Shown piece after piece: positions 23,445 through 32,913 of a stretch of 53,374 nt of DNA. Origin of the DNA: Eubacteriales bacterium (GTDB lineage Bacteria > Bacillota > Clostridia > Acetivibrionales > JANLFN01); NCBI GenBank assembly GCA_024655885.1, contig JANLFN010000005.1, forward strand, positions 180,007 to 233,380, in the 5' to 3' direction. Numbering within the stretch: the stretch's first letter is position 1; every line of letters begins with the position of its first letter. A program made the translations under genes and the position numbers. The notes under the pieces were generated by a model. The model was given only the letters and a program-made list of their open reading frames with translations, made no database searches and had not been told where the DNA came from.

Positions 23445-23765
23445 TTATTGAGATATATCGAAAGAGTAGTTTCTTCCCGAGTTATTATCCCAGTTATTTG
23501 CACAGTCTTTAAAGCACACATTCATTGAACCTGTACCGGATACCGGAATTACAGCTTCAAAACCTGTGCTTGTCCTTGTCATGCTGTAGTCATAAAGATG
23601 GTCCCAGTTACTGCCGAATCCTACACGTGCGAATATATGTGTAGCGCCACTTTTGGCAAGAAGTCCGTCGTAGGATAATTTCACCTTATCCCCTGTAGCA
23701 GGTATTGCAGGGCTTATAGTGATTCCATTGGTCAGATAGTCTTGATTTTTACTTACCATAGACAC
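23445..23765 (-). CDS. Stand-alone CBM25-type carbohydrate-binding protein
   Basis: A 106-residue protein that is nearly all one family 25 (possibly 53) starch-binding module. The C-terminal NNWDNNSGRNYSF segment, with its exposed tryptophan and Asn/Gly pattern, is the hallmark, and GITISPAIPATGDKVKLSYD is the module's first strand. There is no signal peptide or other domain, so it is predicted to be cytoplasmic and may bind glycogen or another alpha-glucan. The reverse-strand start is GTG 23765, nine bases after AAGGAGG; an in-frame ATG lies two codons later. It is monocistronic. Confidence 0.75.
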   Translation of the reverse strand: MSMVSKNQDYLTNGITISPAIPATGDKVKLSYDGLLAKSGATHIFARVGFGSNWDHLYDYSMTRTSTGFEAVIPVSGTGSMNVCFKDCANNWDNNSGRNYSFDISQ

Positions 23766-24272
23766 GGAGCGTTTCCTCCTTTATTCATCTAATAATCAAT
23801 TTTCGTCAGCCACTTGCGCTTTGCGGCAATTAAATCAAAAGCTTTTGATCAAATATATTATTCTCGGGACAGCCATAAATCATACATCTGTTAAAAAAAA
23901 CACATGTTTTTTGTGGGAATAGAATACTATCTTTTTGTGTATAATAAATAAGCCGTTGAGGTGTTTAATCCGCCTTGCCGTAAATTTTTCCACGGCATGC
24001 TTAATGAAAATGGGATTTGTGAAATTCTACCCTTGATAGTACATTCGCAAACTGTTGTTTAGCCGGTATATGTGGATAAGAAATGCCGGCCGGTAGTGCT
24101 TTGCTAATTTGGCAAAGTGCATTTTTCGCCGTAATTAGCTTTATGGACAACGCGCTTTATACTCAATTTTCCAGCCTGCAAAACGTATAGAAACATTGCG
24201 ATTTTGCACACTGGTTATTGTGAAGTTTAAAGTGTGCCATCTTTAATTACAAACTACGAAAGGATGAATTTG
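23766..24272. other. Intergenic region upstream of the nucleotidyltransferase fusion
   Basis: This 507-base gap separates divergent genes. I see short dyads only: TGCCGT with ACGGCA around 23973-23996, CTTTGC with GCAAAG around 24099-24117, and an AAAAACA/TGTTTTT dyad near 23900. A single TGTGGATAA (24071-24079) matches a DnaA box. No confident promoter, gene or known RNA was found. Confidence 0.5.
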
Positions 24273-26735
24273 ATGAAGGCTGTTATCATGGCGGGTGGAG
24301 AAGGCACGAGACTAAGACCGCTTACATGTGAACGACCGAAACCAATGGTTCCGGTGGTAAATAAACCGGTTATGGAGCATATTATTGAGCTCCTTAAAAA
24401 ATACAGTCTGACCGATATTGCTGTTACTCTGCAGTATATGCCTGAACTGATCAAGGAGTATTTTAATGACGGAAGTGATTTTGGAGTGCATTTAAAATAC
24501 TTCACGGAAAAAAAACCCCTTGGAACCGCAGGAAGTGTCAAAAATGCAGAAGAGTTTCTGGATGATACATTTTTGGTAATCAGCGGGGATGCATTGACAG
24601 ATATAGATTTGTCCAAAGCCATTGAGTTTCACTTTTCAAAAGGGTCTATGGCAACCCTTGTGTTAAAGAAAGTGGATGTTCCCCTGGAATACGGGGTAGT
24701 AGTTACGGATAATGAAGGTTCAATAAACCGCTTTCTTGAGAAACCCAGTTGGGGCGAAGTATTCAGCGACACAGTCAACACCGGCATCTATATACTTTCC
24801 CCGGAAGTTCTCAATTATTACAAAAAGAATGAAATGTTTGACTTTGCAAAGGACCTCTTTCCCATATTACTTAAAGAAAAGAGACCCATGTATGGTTTCG
24901 TCACCGAGGATTACTGGTGTGATATCGGTGATCTGACCGCCTATAACCAGGCACATTTTGATATTCTGGACGGTCGGGTGAGGGTGAATATTCCGGGAAA
25001 GGAAATCAGAAAAGGCGTCTGGGTGGACCAGGACGCCGAACTGGACGAGGGAGCGCTTATTGAGGCCCCCTGCATTATCGGCAGGGGTACCAGGATAAAG
25101 GCAAATGCCGTCATAGGAAGTTATTCCACCATAGGTGAGAATAATATCATTGATGAAAGAAGCAGGATTAAGAGGTCTATCCTGTGGAAGAACTGCATCA
25201 TTGATAAAAACGTACAACTAAGGGGGGCTGTCCTATGCAACAAAATCCATTTAAAGGATAATGTTTCCGCGTTTGAGCAGTCTGTAATAGGCGACGATAC
25301 GGTTATAAAGGAAAACGCGATCATCAAGCCCGGCATTAAGATCTGGCCTGATAAAATAATTGATTCGGGAGTTGAGGTAAACTCAAACCTGGTATGGGGT
25401 TCCAAATTTACACGCACCATTTTCGGGAACAGGGGAGTAGCCGGAGAGATCAACGTGGATATAACGCCGGAATATGCGTCAAAGCTTGGAGCAGCCTATG
25501 GTGCTACTTTCAACGGGAAAGCGAAAATAGGCATAAGCTGTGACGACACAATGGCGGCAAAGATGCTGAAAATATCATTTACTGCGGGGTTGCTTTCTTC
25601 AGGCATAGAGATATACGATTTCGGTACCATGCTGTTGCCGGTGACCCGTTCGGCCATCCGGTTCTACAAAGCGGACGGGGGGATCCATATCAGCACCTCA
25701 ACCCTGGACACGGACAGGCTTTTTGTGGACTTTCTCGACAGGAATGGAAGCAATATCAACAGGGGATTGGAACGCAAAATAGAAAACGCTTTTATACGGG
25801 AGGATTTCAGCCGGTGTGAGGGAAACTGCATAAAGGAAATCAAAACCATACCGGATTACAGCAAGTTCTATTTAAGAAATATTATTAACAATATAAAATC
25901 AAAAAAAATTCAGTATAAAATAGCGCTTAACTCACCTTCCGGCTTTATAAGCAAAACAGTGGCGGGGTTGCTCAGCGAGCTGGGGTGTGAAGTGGAGATA
26001 ACCAACTTGAAGCTTGTCAACACAAAAACCATGAGACAAAGTATGACTTTCAACGATGTCAAATACTTTACAAGCCATATAAAAATGGAAAACTTTGATG
26101 TGGGGGTATCCATAGAGGATACCTCCGAAAAAATGATGCTGGTTGACAATAAGGGCAGGATCATTACCGAGGACATGTTCATTGCCCTTATCTCCCTGAT
26201 ACTGTTTAAAACTATTGAGGGCGGTACGGTTGTGGTGCCTATTTCGGCAAGCCATGTGGTGGAAAAGCTGGCGGATGAAAATAACGGCAAGGTTATAAGG
26301 ACGAAAACCTCCGTCCAGGACATTATGGGAATGCTTTTAGGCAGCGAGATAAAGGAGGAAATGCTGGAACAGTTTACCATGCATTTTGACGCCATGGCAG
26401 GGCTGGTTAAGATTCTGGACTTTATGAGTGTGAACGGCTACAAACTCTCGGATCTGGTAGACATGATACCCGACTTTTATATCAACAAAAAGGAAGTGGA
26501 ATGCCCGTGGGATGCGAAAGGAAAGGTTATCCGGCAGATTATACAGGAAGCGGATGGGGAGAGCATTGAAACCCTTGAGGGTGTCAAGGTCTACCAGAAT
26601 AACGGCTGGGTACTGATACTGCCTGATGCGGAACAGCCTGTGTGCAAGGTCATCAGTGAGAGCTATTCGGCGGAATTCGCAGAGGAACTCAGCAACATCT
26701 ATGTAAATAAAATACGAGAGATAAGCAGGAGTTGA
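24273..26735 (+). CDS. Sugar nucleotidyltransferase fused to degenerate phosphomannomutase-like domain
   Basis: The 820-residue protein has three parts. Residues 1-240 are a nucleotidyltransferase with the intact signature [20 protein letters not shown] and GDALTDIDL. Residues about 245-370 are left-handed beta-helix hexapeptide repeats ([11 protein letters not shown] type). Residues about 375-820 resemble phosphoglucomutase/phosphomannomutase, but the metal-binding DGDGDR loop is replaced by EDTSEK (near residue 612) and the active-serine loop reads ISTSTLD instead of TASHNP (near 470). The mutase half is therefore probably non-catalytic. Start ATG 24273 follows AAAGGA by nine bases; earlier in-frame codons lack a site. 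GDP-mannose is the usual guess for the product, unproven. Confidence 0.85.
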   Translation: MKAVIMAGGEGTRLRPLTCERPKPMVPVVNKPVMEHIIELLKKYSLTDIAVTLQYMPELIKEYFNDGSDFGVHLKYFTEKKPLGTAGSVKNAEEFLDDTFLVISGDALTDIDLSKAIEFHFSKGSMATLVLKKVDVPLEYGVVVTDNEGSINRFLEKPSWGEVFSDTVNTGIYILSPEVLNYYKKNEMFDFAKDLFPILLKEKRPMYGFVTEDYWCDIGDLTAYNQAHFDILDGRVRVNIPGKEIRKGVWVDQDAELDEGALIEAPCIIGRGTRIKANAVIGSYSTIGENNIIDERSRIKRSILWKNCIIDKNVQLRGAVLCNKIHLKDNVSAFEQSVIGDDTVIKENAIIKPGIKIWPDKIIDSGVEVNSNLVWGSKFTRTIFGNRGVAGEINVDITPEYASKLGAAYGATFNGKAKIGISCDDTMAAKMLKISFTAGLLSSGIEIYDFGTMLLPVTRSAIRFYKADGGIHISTSTLDTDRLFVDFLDRNGSNINRGLERKIENAFIREDFSRCEGNCIKEIKTIPDYSKFYLRNIINNIKSKKIQYKIALNSPSGFISKTVAGLLSELGCEVEITNLKLVNTKTMRQSMTFNDVKYFTSHIKMENFDVGVSIEDTSEKMMLVDNKGRIITEDMFIALISLILFKTIEGGTVVVPISASHVVEKLADENNGKVIRTKTSVQDIMGMLLGSEIKEEMLEQFTMHFDAMAGLVKILDFMSVNGYKLSDLVDMIPDFYINKKEVECPWDAKGKVIRQIIQEADGESIETLEGVKVYQNNGWVLILPDAEQPVCKVISESYSAEFAEELSNIYVNKIREISRS

Positions 26736-26787
26736 ATAAAAACCGTGATAAAGGCGTAAAAGATAGCGCCGATGGATGTTTTTTTGA

Positions 26788-26824
26788 TGTCGGGTGATGA
26801 GCGGGAGGCGTTCATCACCCGGCA
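26788..26824. repeat. 13-pair hairpin between converging genes
   Basis: Bases 26788-26800 pair with 26812-26824 (one G-U pair) around an 11-base loop. T7 lies on the upstream side and no T run follows in either direction, so it is not a classic terminator on the forward strand. Confidence 0.6.
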
Positions 26825-26886
26825 TTCGGTTAAAAGGGGACATTCCTTGCAAAGGGCTCTTCATTCAAAGCGGGAAGTCGAGTAAA

Positions 26887-27528
26887 TCATTCATAGGCTT
26901 CATTGCCCGGGTGGCCGTAGTACGGCCTTTCGGCGGCCCGCCTCATGGGATCAGGGGTATACAGCTTAAAGCCTTCCTCATATTCCATCACCGCGTTGAT
27001 ATAGTCCTTGTCATTGGACCTTGAAAAGGTGCTGAAGACAATGTCATCCATATAATCGTCAAAGTAGGTGGTAATTAAATAATTTCTCACCTTTAAGTCG
27101 GTCAGGCCGCGGAAGAAATTTCGGGCCGGGGATAACCCCACATCAATGATGGCCGTATGGTCTTCGGTGGCGATATCATAGTTGCTGCTGGAGCGCAGGA
27201 TATTCATATCGCCTATGTCAACACAGCTTATAGTGTTGATGTGCATCTTTTTTAATTCATCCTGTATCACCGTGCGGCATAAAAAATGCCTGTCGCTTTC
27301 ATAACTCATTTTTCTGTATCTTTCCAGGTAATACTCCTCGGAAATTGCGGTGCTTGTCCTTTTTAAGACGGCTTCCCCTTGAATAAGCAATTTGCTGTCT
27401 ATCAGGTATTTTAGAAAGTTTGTGTCCCTTTCGCCGCCGCTGTTTGCTTTTGAATTGTCAAGCACCTTTTCCAGAGTCACGCTGACATCTCTCTGGCGCA
27501 GTTTATCCACAAGTCTGCTGTTTAGCAA
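26887..27528 (-). CDS. Conserved-looking unknown soluble protein
   Basis: A 213-residue soluble protein with no family I recognise. It opens with a helical region (LVDKLRQRDVSVTLEKVLDN), has a serine/tyrosine-rich middle and an acidic segment FDDYMDDIVFSTF, and ends with a basic, proline-containing tail. I see no metal, nucleotide or membrane motif. The reading from GTG 27537 would start inside the ribosome site: GAGGTG is followed after six bases by TTG 27528, which I take as the start. It is transcribed on the reverse strand just downstream of ribH and may share the riboflavin transcript. Confidence 0.6.
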   Translation of the reverse strand: MLNSRLVDKLRQRDVSVTLEKVLDNSKANSGGERDTNFLKYLIDSKLLIQGEAVLKRTSTAISEEYYLERYRKMSYESDRHFLCRTVIQDELKKMHINTISCVDIGDMNILRSSSNYDIATEDHTAIIDVGLSPARNFFRGLTDLKVRNYLITTYFDDYMDDIVFSTFSRSNDKDYINAVMEYEEGFKLYTPDPMRRAAERPYYGHPGNEAYE

Positions 27529-27570
27529 TGAAATCACCTCGGAATTATTATATCCAAAGTGAGTAATTTA

Positions 27571-28038
27571 TTACAAAGACTTCAGCAGGTTTGCCATTTC
27601 GATTGCAGTTACGGCGGCATCGTACCCTTTGTTTCCGGCTTTGGTGCCCGCCCTTTCTATTGCCTGCTCAATGGTGTCTGTGGTGAGGACTCCAAAAATA
27701 ACAGGCAGTCCTGCGTCCAATGAAACCTTGGCTATCCCCTTGGACATTTCACTGGATACATAGTCAAAATGGGGTGTTGATCCTCGTATTACGGCACCTA
27801 TACAAATAATGGCGTCAAATTTTTTGGAATTAGCCATCCTTTGCGCGGCAAGGGGAATTTCAAACGCACCGGGGACCCAGGCTACTTCAATGTCCGGCTC
27901 CATCGCCCCATGCCGTACAAGTCCGTCAATGGCTCCTCCCAACAGCTTGCTGCTGATAAATTCGTTAAAACGCCCCACAACGATGCCGAATTTTAAATCT
28001 CTGGCCATTAGATTTCCTTCATTCACTTTAATTGACAT
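27571..28038 (-). CDS. ribH: 6,7-dimethyl-8-ribityllumazine synthase
   Basis: RibH joins 5-amino-6-ribitylaminouracil with 3,4-dihydroxybutanone 4-phosphate to make lumazine, the riboflavin precursor, in a large capsid-like assembly. The 155-residue protein has [52 protein letters not shown] and [27 protein letters not shown] lies eight bases before ATG 28038, which overlaps the end of ribBA. It is the last biosynthetic gene of the operon. Confidence 0.96.
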   Translation of the reverse strand: MSIKVNEGNLMARDLKFGIVVGRFNEFISSKLLGGAIDGLVRHGAMEPDIEVAWVPGAFEIPLAAQRMANSKKFDAIICIGAVIRGSTPHFDYVSSEMSKGIAKVSLDAGLPVIFGVLTTDTIEQAIERAGTKAGNKGYDAAVTAIEMANLLKSL

Positions 28039-29287
28039 TGTTTTCTACCTCCTGGTGTTCTATTGTATTTAATTTACCGGCTTTATCCGGACCGTCCAAA
28101 AGATGACCCATTTTTTCCTTTTTGGTTTTTAAATAGAATGCGTTTATCTCATTTTCCTTCATCTGAATAGGCTCTCTTCCTACCACTTCAAGGCCATAGC
28201 CATTCAGGCCAACCAGCTTCTTGGGGTTGTTTGTCAAAAGCCTGATTTTCTTCAACCCCAAATCACAGAGAATCTGTGCACCGATACCGTAATCTCTAAG
28301 GTCGGGTGGAAAACCCAGCTTCACATTGGCTTCCACAGTATCCATACCTGCGTCTTGAAGCTCATAGGCGCGAATTTTATTGATCAAACCGATGCCCCGC
28401 CCCTCCTGCCGCATATACAGTAAAACGCCCCTGCCTTCCTTGTCTATTCGCCTTAACGCAGCTTCCATCTGTTCCCCGCAGTCACATCTCAGGGAATGGA
28501 AGGCATCTCCTGTGAGGCATTCCGAGTGTACCCGCACAAGGATAGGCTCATCCGAATTTGAGATATCCCCTTTCACTAAAGCCACATGATGCTCTCCGTT
28601 TATAGTATTCTCATACCCTATGATCCTGAACTCCCCGTAATTCGTAGGCATCCTGGCTTCCGCCGCCTTTTTTACCAGCTTTTCATTCCTTCGGCGGTAT
28701 TCGATAAGGTCGGCAATAGTAATAATTTTTATACCATATTTTGAAACGAATTCCATCAACTCCGGGACCCTCGCCATGGTTCCATCCTCGTTCATGATTT
28801 CGCATATCACTCCGGCAGGGTAAAGTCTGGCCATCCGTGCCAGATCGACGGCGGCTTCGGTATGGCCTGCACGTTTTAAAACTCCGCCGTTCCTGGCGAT
28901 CAGGGGAAAGATATGCCCCGGCTTTATGAAGTCGGATGGCTTTGCGAGGGGATGGGCCAACTGGCTGGTTGTATATGCCCTTTCATGGGCAGAAATTCCT
29001 GTTGTGGAATTTCTGTGGTCTACGGATACGGTGAAGGCTGTTCCGAGATGTTCTTCGTTGTGTTCAACCATGGGTGACAGTTCCAGCTCCCTGGCCCGTT
29101 CTTCTGTCAATGGAACACAAATCAACCCCCTGCCGTAGGTTGCCATAAAATTTATACTTTCCGGCGTAACCTTTTCGGCCGCCATCAGTAAATCGCCCTC
29201 ATTTTCTCTGCCCTCATCGTCTACCACAACAATCATTTTCCCCAGTTTAATATCCGTTACCGCTTCTTCAATGGCGTTGAATCTCAT
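28028..29287 (-). CDS. ribBA: Bifunctional DHBP synthase / GTP cyclohydrolase II
   Basis: The N-terminal half (about residues 1-205) is RibB, making 3,4-dihydroxybutanone 4-phosphate from ribulose 5-phosphate ([19 protein letters not shown]). The C-terminal half (about 206-400) is RibA, opening GTP; it has the zinc cysteines in [19 protein letters not shown] and [15 protein letters not shown]. The product is 419 residues. ATG 29287 is eight bases after AGGAGG; the TTG at 29293 is only two bases away. It supplies both precursors for RibD and RibH in the same operon. Confidence 0.96.
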   Translation of the reverse strand: MRFNAIEEAVTDIKLGKMIVVVDDEGRENEGDLLMAAEKVTPESINFMATYGRGLICVPLTEERARELELSPMVEHNEEHLGTAFTVSVDHRNSTTGISAHERAYTTSQLAHPLAKPSDFIKPGHIFPLIARNGGVLKRAGHTEAAVDLARMARLYPAGVICEIMNEDGTMARVPELMEFVSKYGIKIITIADLIEYRRRNEKLVKKAAEARMPTNYGEFRIIGYENTINGEHHVALVKGDISNSDEPILVRVHSECLTGDAFHSLRCDCGEQMEAALRRIDKEGRGVLLYMRQEGRGIGLINKIRAYELQDAGMDTVEANVKLGFPPDLRDYGIGAQILCDLGLKKIRLLTNNPKKLVGLNGYGLEVVGREPIQMKENEINAFYLKTKKEKMGHLLDGPDKAGKLNTIEHQEVENNVN

Positions 29288-29311
29288 CCTCAATTCCTCC
29301 TAAAGTGGTAT

Positions 29312-29968
29312 TTATACATACCCATGTTCCTTTAAAAAGTCCATGGATATATCTTTTCCTCCTCCTGTCATTTCGTTGAAGTGGACCATGATCAACTTTT
29401 CTATATACTTTCCTATAACGTCACATTCTATATTAATCGTATCGCCTACATTTTTTGCACCGAGGGTTGTGACACCCCGCGTCAGCGGTATCAGTGAAAC
29501 TTTAAAGCTGTTTTCATCCACGTAGGCTATGGTAAGGCTTGTCCCATCCAAGGCGATAGAGCCTTTTTGAACAACGTACTTTAAAATGGCCTGAGGTGCT
29601 TCAATAGTAATCCATACAGCATTGTCTTCATTCCTTTTGTCTATGATCCTTCCGGTCCCGTCTATATGACCGCTTACGATATGGCCGCCCAATCTGTCCG
29701 AAAGCTTTAAAGCTCTTTCGAGATTTACTTTTTCCCATAACTTTAGTTTGCTCAAATTGGTTTTCCGCATGGTTTCAGGCATCACATCCGCGGTAAACCA
29801 ATCCTTTCCAAGGTCGGATACTGTCAGGCAAATGCCGTTAACAGCGATGCTATCGCCAAGTTTTAAGTCCGGAAGTATACCAGCACATTCTATGGAAAGC
29901 TTGATAGAACCGGTTCCGTGTATAATGCCTTTCACCCTGCCTGTACCCTCAACAATTCCGGTGAACAT
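29312..29968 (-). CDS. ribE: Riboflavin synthase alpha chain
   Basis: Riboflavin synthase dismutates two lumazine molecules to riboflavin. The 218-residue protein has two homologous barrel repeats: MFTGIVEGTGRV with GDSIAVNGICLTV, and GGHIVSGHIDGTGRI with GSIALDGTSLTIAYV. GGAGGA lies six bases before the ATG on the reverse strand. It lies second in the ribD-ribE-ribBA-ribH order typical of Bacillota. Confidence 0.96.
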   Translation of the reverse strand: MFTGIVEGTGRVKGIIHGTGSIKLSIECAGILPDLKLGDSIAVNGICLTVSDLGKDWFTADVMPETMRKTNLSKLKLWEKVNLERALKLSDRLGGHIVSGHIDGTGRIIDKRNEDNAVWITIEAPQAILKYVVQKGSIALDGTSLTIAYVDENSFKVSLIPLTRGVTTLGAKNVGDTINIECDVIGKYIEKLIMVHFNEMTGGGKDISMDFLKEHGYV

Positions 29969-29999
29969 AGAATCTCCTCCAAATATGTTTATATATTAA

Positions 30000-31109
30000 T
30001 TACATATATTCGTTATTAATGTATCCCTCCATAAGTACATCCTCGTCAAACCTTGTGACAGCGATATCCCGCAATCTAACGGCATCTTCCATGGTTTGCC
30101 TTCCCGCACCTTCTACAGGAGTCGGAGCGGTTTCACCCCCTATGATTTTGGGTGCAATGAAGAACAGGACCTTATCTACAATACCTGCGTTCAAGGCAGA
30201 GGCATTCAGTGCGCCTCCGCCTTCCAGGAGAACACTGTCTATTTCCAGCTTGTACAGTTCATCCATAAGCAAGGTGAGGTCCACAGTGCCGTTACTGCCT
30301 CCTGCCTTAATAATCCGGACTCCCTTCTCTGCAAGCCGCTTTTCTTTATCCCTGCAGATGGCCGGTGTGGTGGCCAAAATAACTCCTGCATTTGAATGAA
30401 GGTTAATTACAGCGCTGTCCAAGGGTATTCTTCCTTTGCTGTCCACAATGATTCTTACAGGGTCTTTGCACTCCTTTGACGGAAGCCGGGTTGTAAGAGA
30501 GGGGTTATCCTTCAGGACGGTGTTTATTCCCACCATAATAGCGGCTGCCCTGTCTCTCAGAACATGAACATAGTGCCGTGAACTCTCCCCGGTAATCCAT
30601 TTGGAGTCACCGCCCGTCGTAGCGATTTTTCCGTCCAGGGTCATTGCCGCTTTCATGATCACAAAGGGTTTGTTTTTGGTTATGAATTTAATAAATATTT
30701 CATTCAGCTTTTTTGCTTCTTTTTCCAAAATCCCAATTGTGACGTTAATTCCCGCGTCCCTAAGCATTTGTATGCCTCTGCCCGACACTTTAGGGTTAGG
30801 GTCAGGCATGGCTACAACAACTTCTTTGATGCCGGCTTCAATAATCGCTTTTGCACAAGGGGGCGTCCTTCCGTAATGGGAGCAGGGCTCAAGGTTGACA
30901 TACAACGTACTTCCTTCCACTTTTTGCTCTGCGCTATTCAACGCACAAACCTCCGCATGCGCGCACCCCAGTGCCTTATGAAAGCCTTCGGCGATAATTC
31001 TGCCGTTTTTGACGATAACGGCACCGACAAGCGGGTTGGGGTTGGTTTTTCCCCAGCCGCCTTTCGCAAGTTCCAGTGCTCTATTCATATAGTTCTCGTG
31101 AGTATTCAT
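30000..31109 (-). CDS. ribD: Bifunctional pyrimidine deaminase/reductase
   Basis: RibD deaminates and then reduces the pyrimidine made from GTP. Residues 1-145 are the zinc deaminase (HAEVCALNSAE and EPCSHYGRTPPCAKAI); about 146-369 are the reductase (KAAMTLDGKIATTGGDSKWI, LLEGGGALNASAL). The 369-residue length is normal. AGGAG precedes the ATG by about ten bases. It is the first gene of the operon, downstream of the FMN riboswitch. Confidence 0.96.
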   Translation of the reverse strand: MNTHENYMNRALELAKGGWGKTNPNPLVGAVIVKNGRIIAEGFHKALGCAHAEVCALNSAEQKVEGSTLYVNLEPCSHYGRTPPCAKAIIEAGIKEVVVAMPDPNPKVSGRGIQMLRDAGINVTIGILEKEAKKLNEIFIKFITKNKPFVIMKAAMTLDGKIATTGGDSKWITGESSRHYVHVLRDRAAAIMVGINTVLKDNPSLTTRLPSKECKDPVRIIVDSKGRIPLDSAVINLHSNAGVILATTPAICRDKEKRLAEKGVRIIKAGGSNGTVDLTLLMDELYKLEIDSVLLEGGGALNASALNAGIVDKVLFFIAPKIIGGETAPTPVEGAGRQTMEDAVRLRDIAVTRFDEDVLMEGYINNEYM

Positions 31110-31141
31110 ATATCAAAACTCCTGTCAGCAAGGGTATTGTG

Positions 31142-31179
31142 AAAACACAAAATCCCTGAAAGTAAATTACTTCCAGGGA
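31142..31179 (-). terminator. FMN-switch terminator before ribD
   Basis: On the reverse strand a 12-pair stem (31168-31179 with 31153-31164, one G-U) with a three-base loop is followed by a U-rich run (31142-31152). Its first arm, around 31170-31180, is also nearly complementary to the aptamer's own 5' strand near 31306-31315, so aptamer folding and terminator formation can be linked. Confidence 0.85.
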
Positions 31180-31200
31180 CAAAAAAGCAAAATAAAATAC

Positions 31201-31318
31201 ATCTTCTTTCATCCAGACTTTAACTGTCGGCCCCGGAATTTGACCGGATCTGCTTTCGCTCGCGGGCTTATAGCCTGTGCTATCTACCGCCGGTAAGGAA
31301 TTTCACCTGTCCCTGAAG
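31201..31318 (-). promoter_or_regulatory. FMN riboswitch (RFN element)
   Basis: Read on the reverse strand the element shows the RFN conserved blocks in order: GGTGAAATTCC, ACCGGCGGT, CCCGCGAGC, GCAGATCCGGT, ATTCCGGGGCCGACAG and GTCTGGATG, closed by a CTTC/GAAG stem. It senses FMN and lowers expression of the ribD-ribE-ribBA-ribH operon when FMN is plentiful. Confidence 0.97.
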
Positions 31319-31424
31319 TGTTGTTGTTAAATTGTGCACATATTATAATTGAATATACTATAGCACTTAAACTATATTAAGTCAAGGGAATAAATTATTA
31401 TAAAAGGCATCTTTTCCGCCCATA

Positions 31425-31955
31425 TTATTTGCTCAGTTCGGACAGATAGACCAGTTGAATATTCTTGCTGTCAATTTCCGGAAGCATTTCATAGAGGGCG
31501 GAGACGGTATTTTGCCCATGATCGTCGTCAACATTTATGAGCACAACAGCCGTACCTGTCCTGAAAGCTATGTCCATCGCCTTGTCTAACTGGGATTTAA
31601 TGTACGCTGCGGATTTACCGCCGGTATTAATAAGGATATCCTCCTTTGGCATAGAATCAATTACCTCAAAATTTTTATTGGAAGGCCCCTGGTCAAAAGC
31701 CGAAAGCGCTGGTGCGGAGGAAAGTGATAAATGCCTGCCCGAAGGCAGCATGTAGCCCATTACACTATCTCGGCCGGGTCCGTCCAGAATTATGGCCAGC
31801 TTGGCGGGAGAGCCCCGATTTGAGGATGTATTTATGGATGTGTTGAGGTCACTGAAGTATAGGACATTTACTGAAATGATAAGTGCCAGTATTAAGAGTG
31901 ATGCAAAGGTATAGGTGAGGCTTTTAGGTCTTTTATTAAAAATGATAATTTTCAT
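31425..31955 (-). CDS. Membrane-anchored YibQ-like (divergent polysaccharide deacetylase) protein
   Basis: A 176-residue protein with a signal anchor (about residues 13-33). The outer region has PAKLAIILDGPG and, later, a C-terminal portion (LDKAMDIAFRTGTAVVLINV through LPEIDSKNIQLVYLSEL) that resembles the divergent polysaccharide deacetylase family (DUF610/YibQ). It is about 70 residues shorter than the catalytic domain I recall for that family, and I cannot point to a metal-binding triad, so it may be a shortened, non-catalytic version. It diverges from the DUF881 gene pair. The assignment is tentative. Confidence 0.5.
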   Translation of the reverse strand: MKIIIFNKRPKSLTYTFASLLILALIISVNVLYFSDLNTSINTSSNRGSPAKLAIILDGPGRDSVMGYMLPSGRHLSLSSAPALSAFDQGPSNKNFEVIDSMPKEDILINTGGKSAAYIKSQLDKAMDIAFRTGTAVVLINVDDDHGQNTVSALYEMLPEIDSKNIQLVYLSELSK

Positions 31956-32068
31956 AGAGCAAAAACCCCATCAAATTTATTCTATGATAATATACTATGT
32001 ATTTATAAAAATATAACCTGATTTTTATGACTTTAGACGGACTGTTTTTTTTGGTATTCCCAGACATG

Positions 32069-32115
32069 GCAATTTTTTAAAATTGCTTGCATCGATAAAA
32101 TAATAAAAGTAGAAT
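32069..32115 (+). promoter_or_regulatory. Palindrome and candidate promoter for the DUF881 pair
   Basis: GCAATTTT (32069-32076) and AAAATTGC (32079-32086) form a perfect dyad two bases apart. It abuts a TTGCAT (32087-32092) and TAGAAT (32110-32115) pair spaced by 17 bases. The -35 is weak, the -10 fair. A regulator bound at the dyad would touch this promoter and possibly the divergent reverse-strand gene. Confidence 0.45.
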
Positions 32116-32178
32116 TATTATATAAAATACCTTAAAAAGGACGATAATTTATGTATCATTTTGTTATAGGGGTTTGCC

Positions 32179-32913
32179 ATGAGGCTAAGTGATAGAAAAT
32201 TTATATTTCTTGTGATATTTTTTCTGCTCGGCATTGCCTTCACTCTTCAGGTGAGGAGCACTATAGACGCCAACAGGCAAAAAACGGCCACATCGCTTAA
32301 CATTGAGAAGCTTAAGGCCCAGCTGAGCGAAGAGGAAAAATCGAGAGCTTACCTGGAAAAACTGATCGATGAGAATGAAAAGAAAAAAGAAGCTTATTTA
32401 AAGGCCAACGTGGAGAACAAAAATGATGAGCAGTTAAAAGAGCTGAAGAGAGAACTGGATTCGATAAAACTGATGGGGGGATTGACCGACGTGAAGGGAC
32501 CCGGAGTCATCATCAGTCTTGATGATGCTGCCATTAAAAGCACAGACACTCAAATCGATTATAATGACTATCTCATCCATGACATCGATGTTGTGAGAAT
32601 ACTCAACAATTTGAAGGGTGCGGGGGCCCAAGCCATAGCCGTCAACGGCGAAAGGATTATTGCCACAAGCGAACAGGTTTGCGCCGGACCGACCATAAGA
32701 ATCAATAAGAGCAGGTATGCTGTCCCCTATGAAATTAAAGCCATAGGAGACCCGGACCTGCTGTATGAAAGCTTAAATAAGAGTGAGGCAGTTGCACTTA
32801 TGCTTGAATTCAAAATTAAGGTGGAAATAACCAAATCAAAGGAGATTTTCATTCCAAAGTACAACAAGAATCTGGACAGCCTGATTTCAGCCCTGGAGGT
32901 GGATAAACAGTGA
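32179..32913 (+). CDS. DUF881 membrane-anchored coiled-coil protein 1
   Basis: A 244-residue protein with one N-terminal membrane span (about residues 8-26), a coiled coil (about 35-100, rich in Lys/Glu) and a C-terminal DUF881 domain (GLTDVKGPGVIISLDDAA, then LNNLKGAGAQAIAVNGERI and GPTIRINKSRYAVPYEIKAI). DUF881 proteins are common in Bacillota and Actinobacteria, often near cell division or envelope genes, with no defined function. Its stop overlaps the next gene's GTG, so the pair is coupled. Confidence 0.85.
   Translation: MRLSDRKFIFLVIFFLLGIAFTLQVRSTIDANRQKTATSLNIEKLKAQLSEEEKSRAYLEKLIDENEKKKEAYLKANVENKNDEQLKELKRELDSIKLMGGLTDVKGPGVIISLDDAAIKSTDTQIDYNDYLIHDIDVVRILNNLKGAGAQAIAVNGERIIATSEQVCAGPTIRINKSRYAVPYEIKAIGDPDLLYESLNKSEAVALMLEFKIKVEITKSKEIFIPKYNKNLDSLISALEVDKQ

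Noticed and set aside
24071-24079. Perfect DnaA-box match TGTGGATAA
   Set aside because: A single nine-base match is expected by chance; there is no cluster of boxes and no dnaA or dnaN gene nearby, so it is not an origin.
26788-26824. Hairpin after the nucleotidyltransferase fusion read as a terminator
   Set aside because: The T run is upstream of the stem on the forward strand and no U run follows it on either strand.
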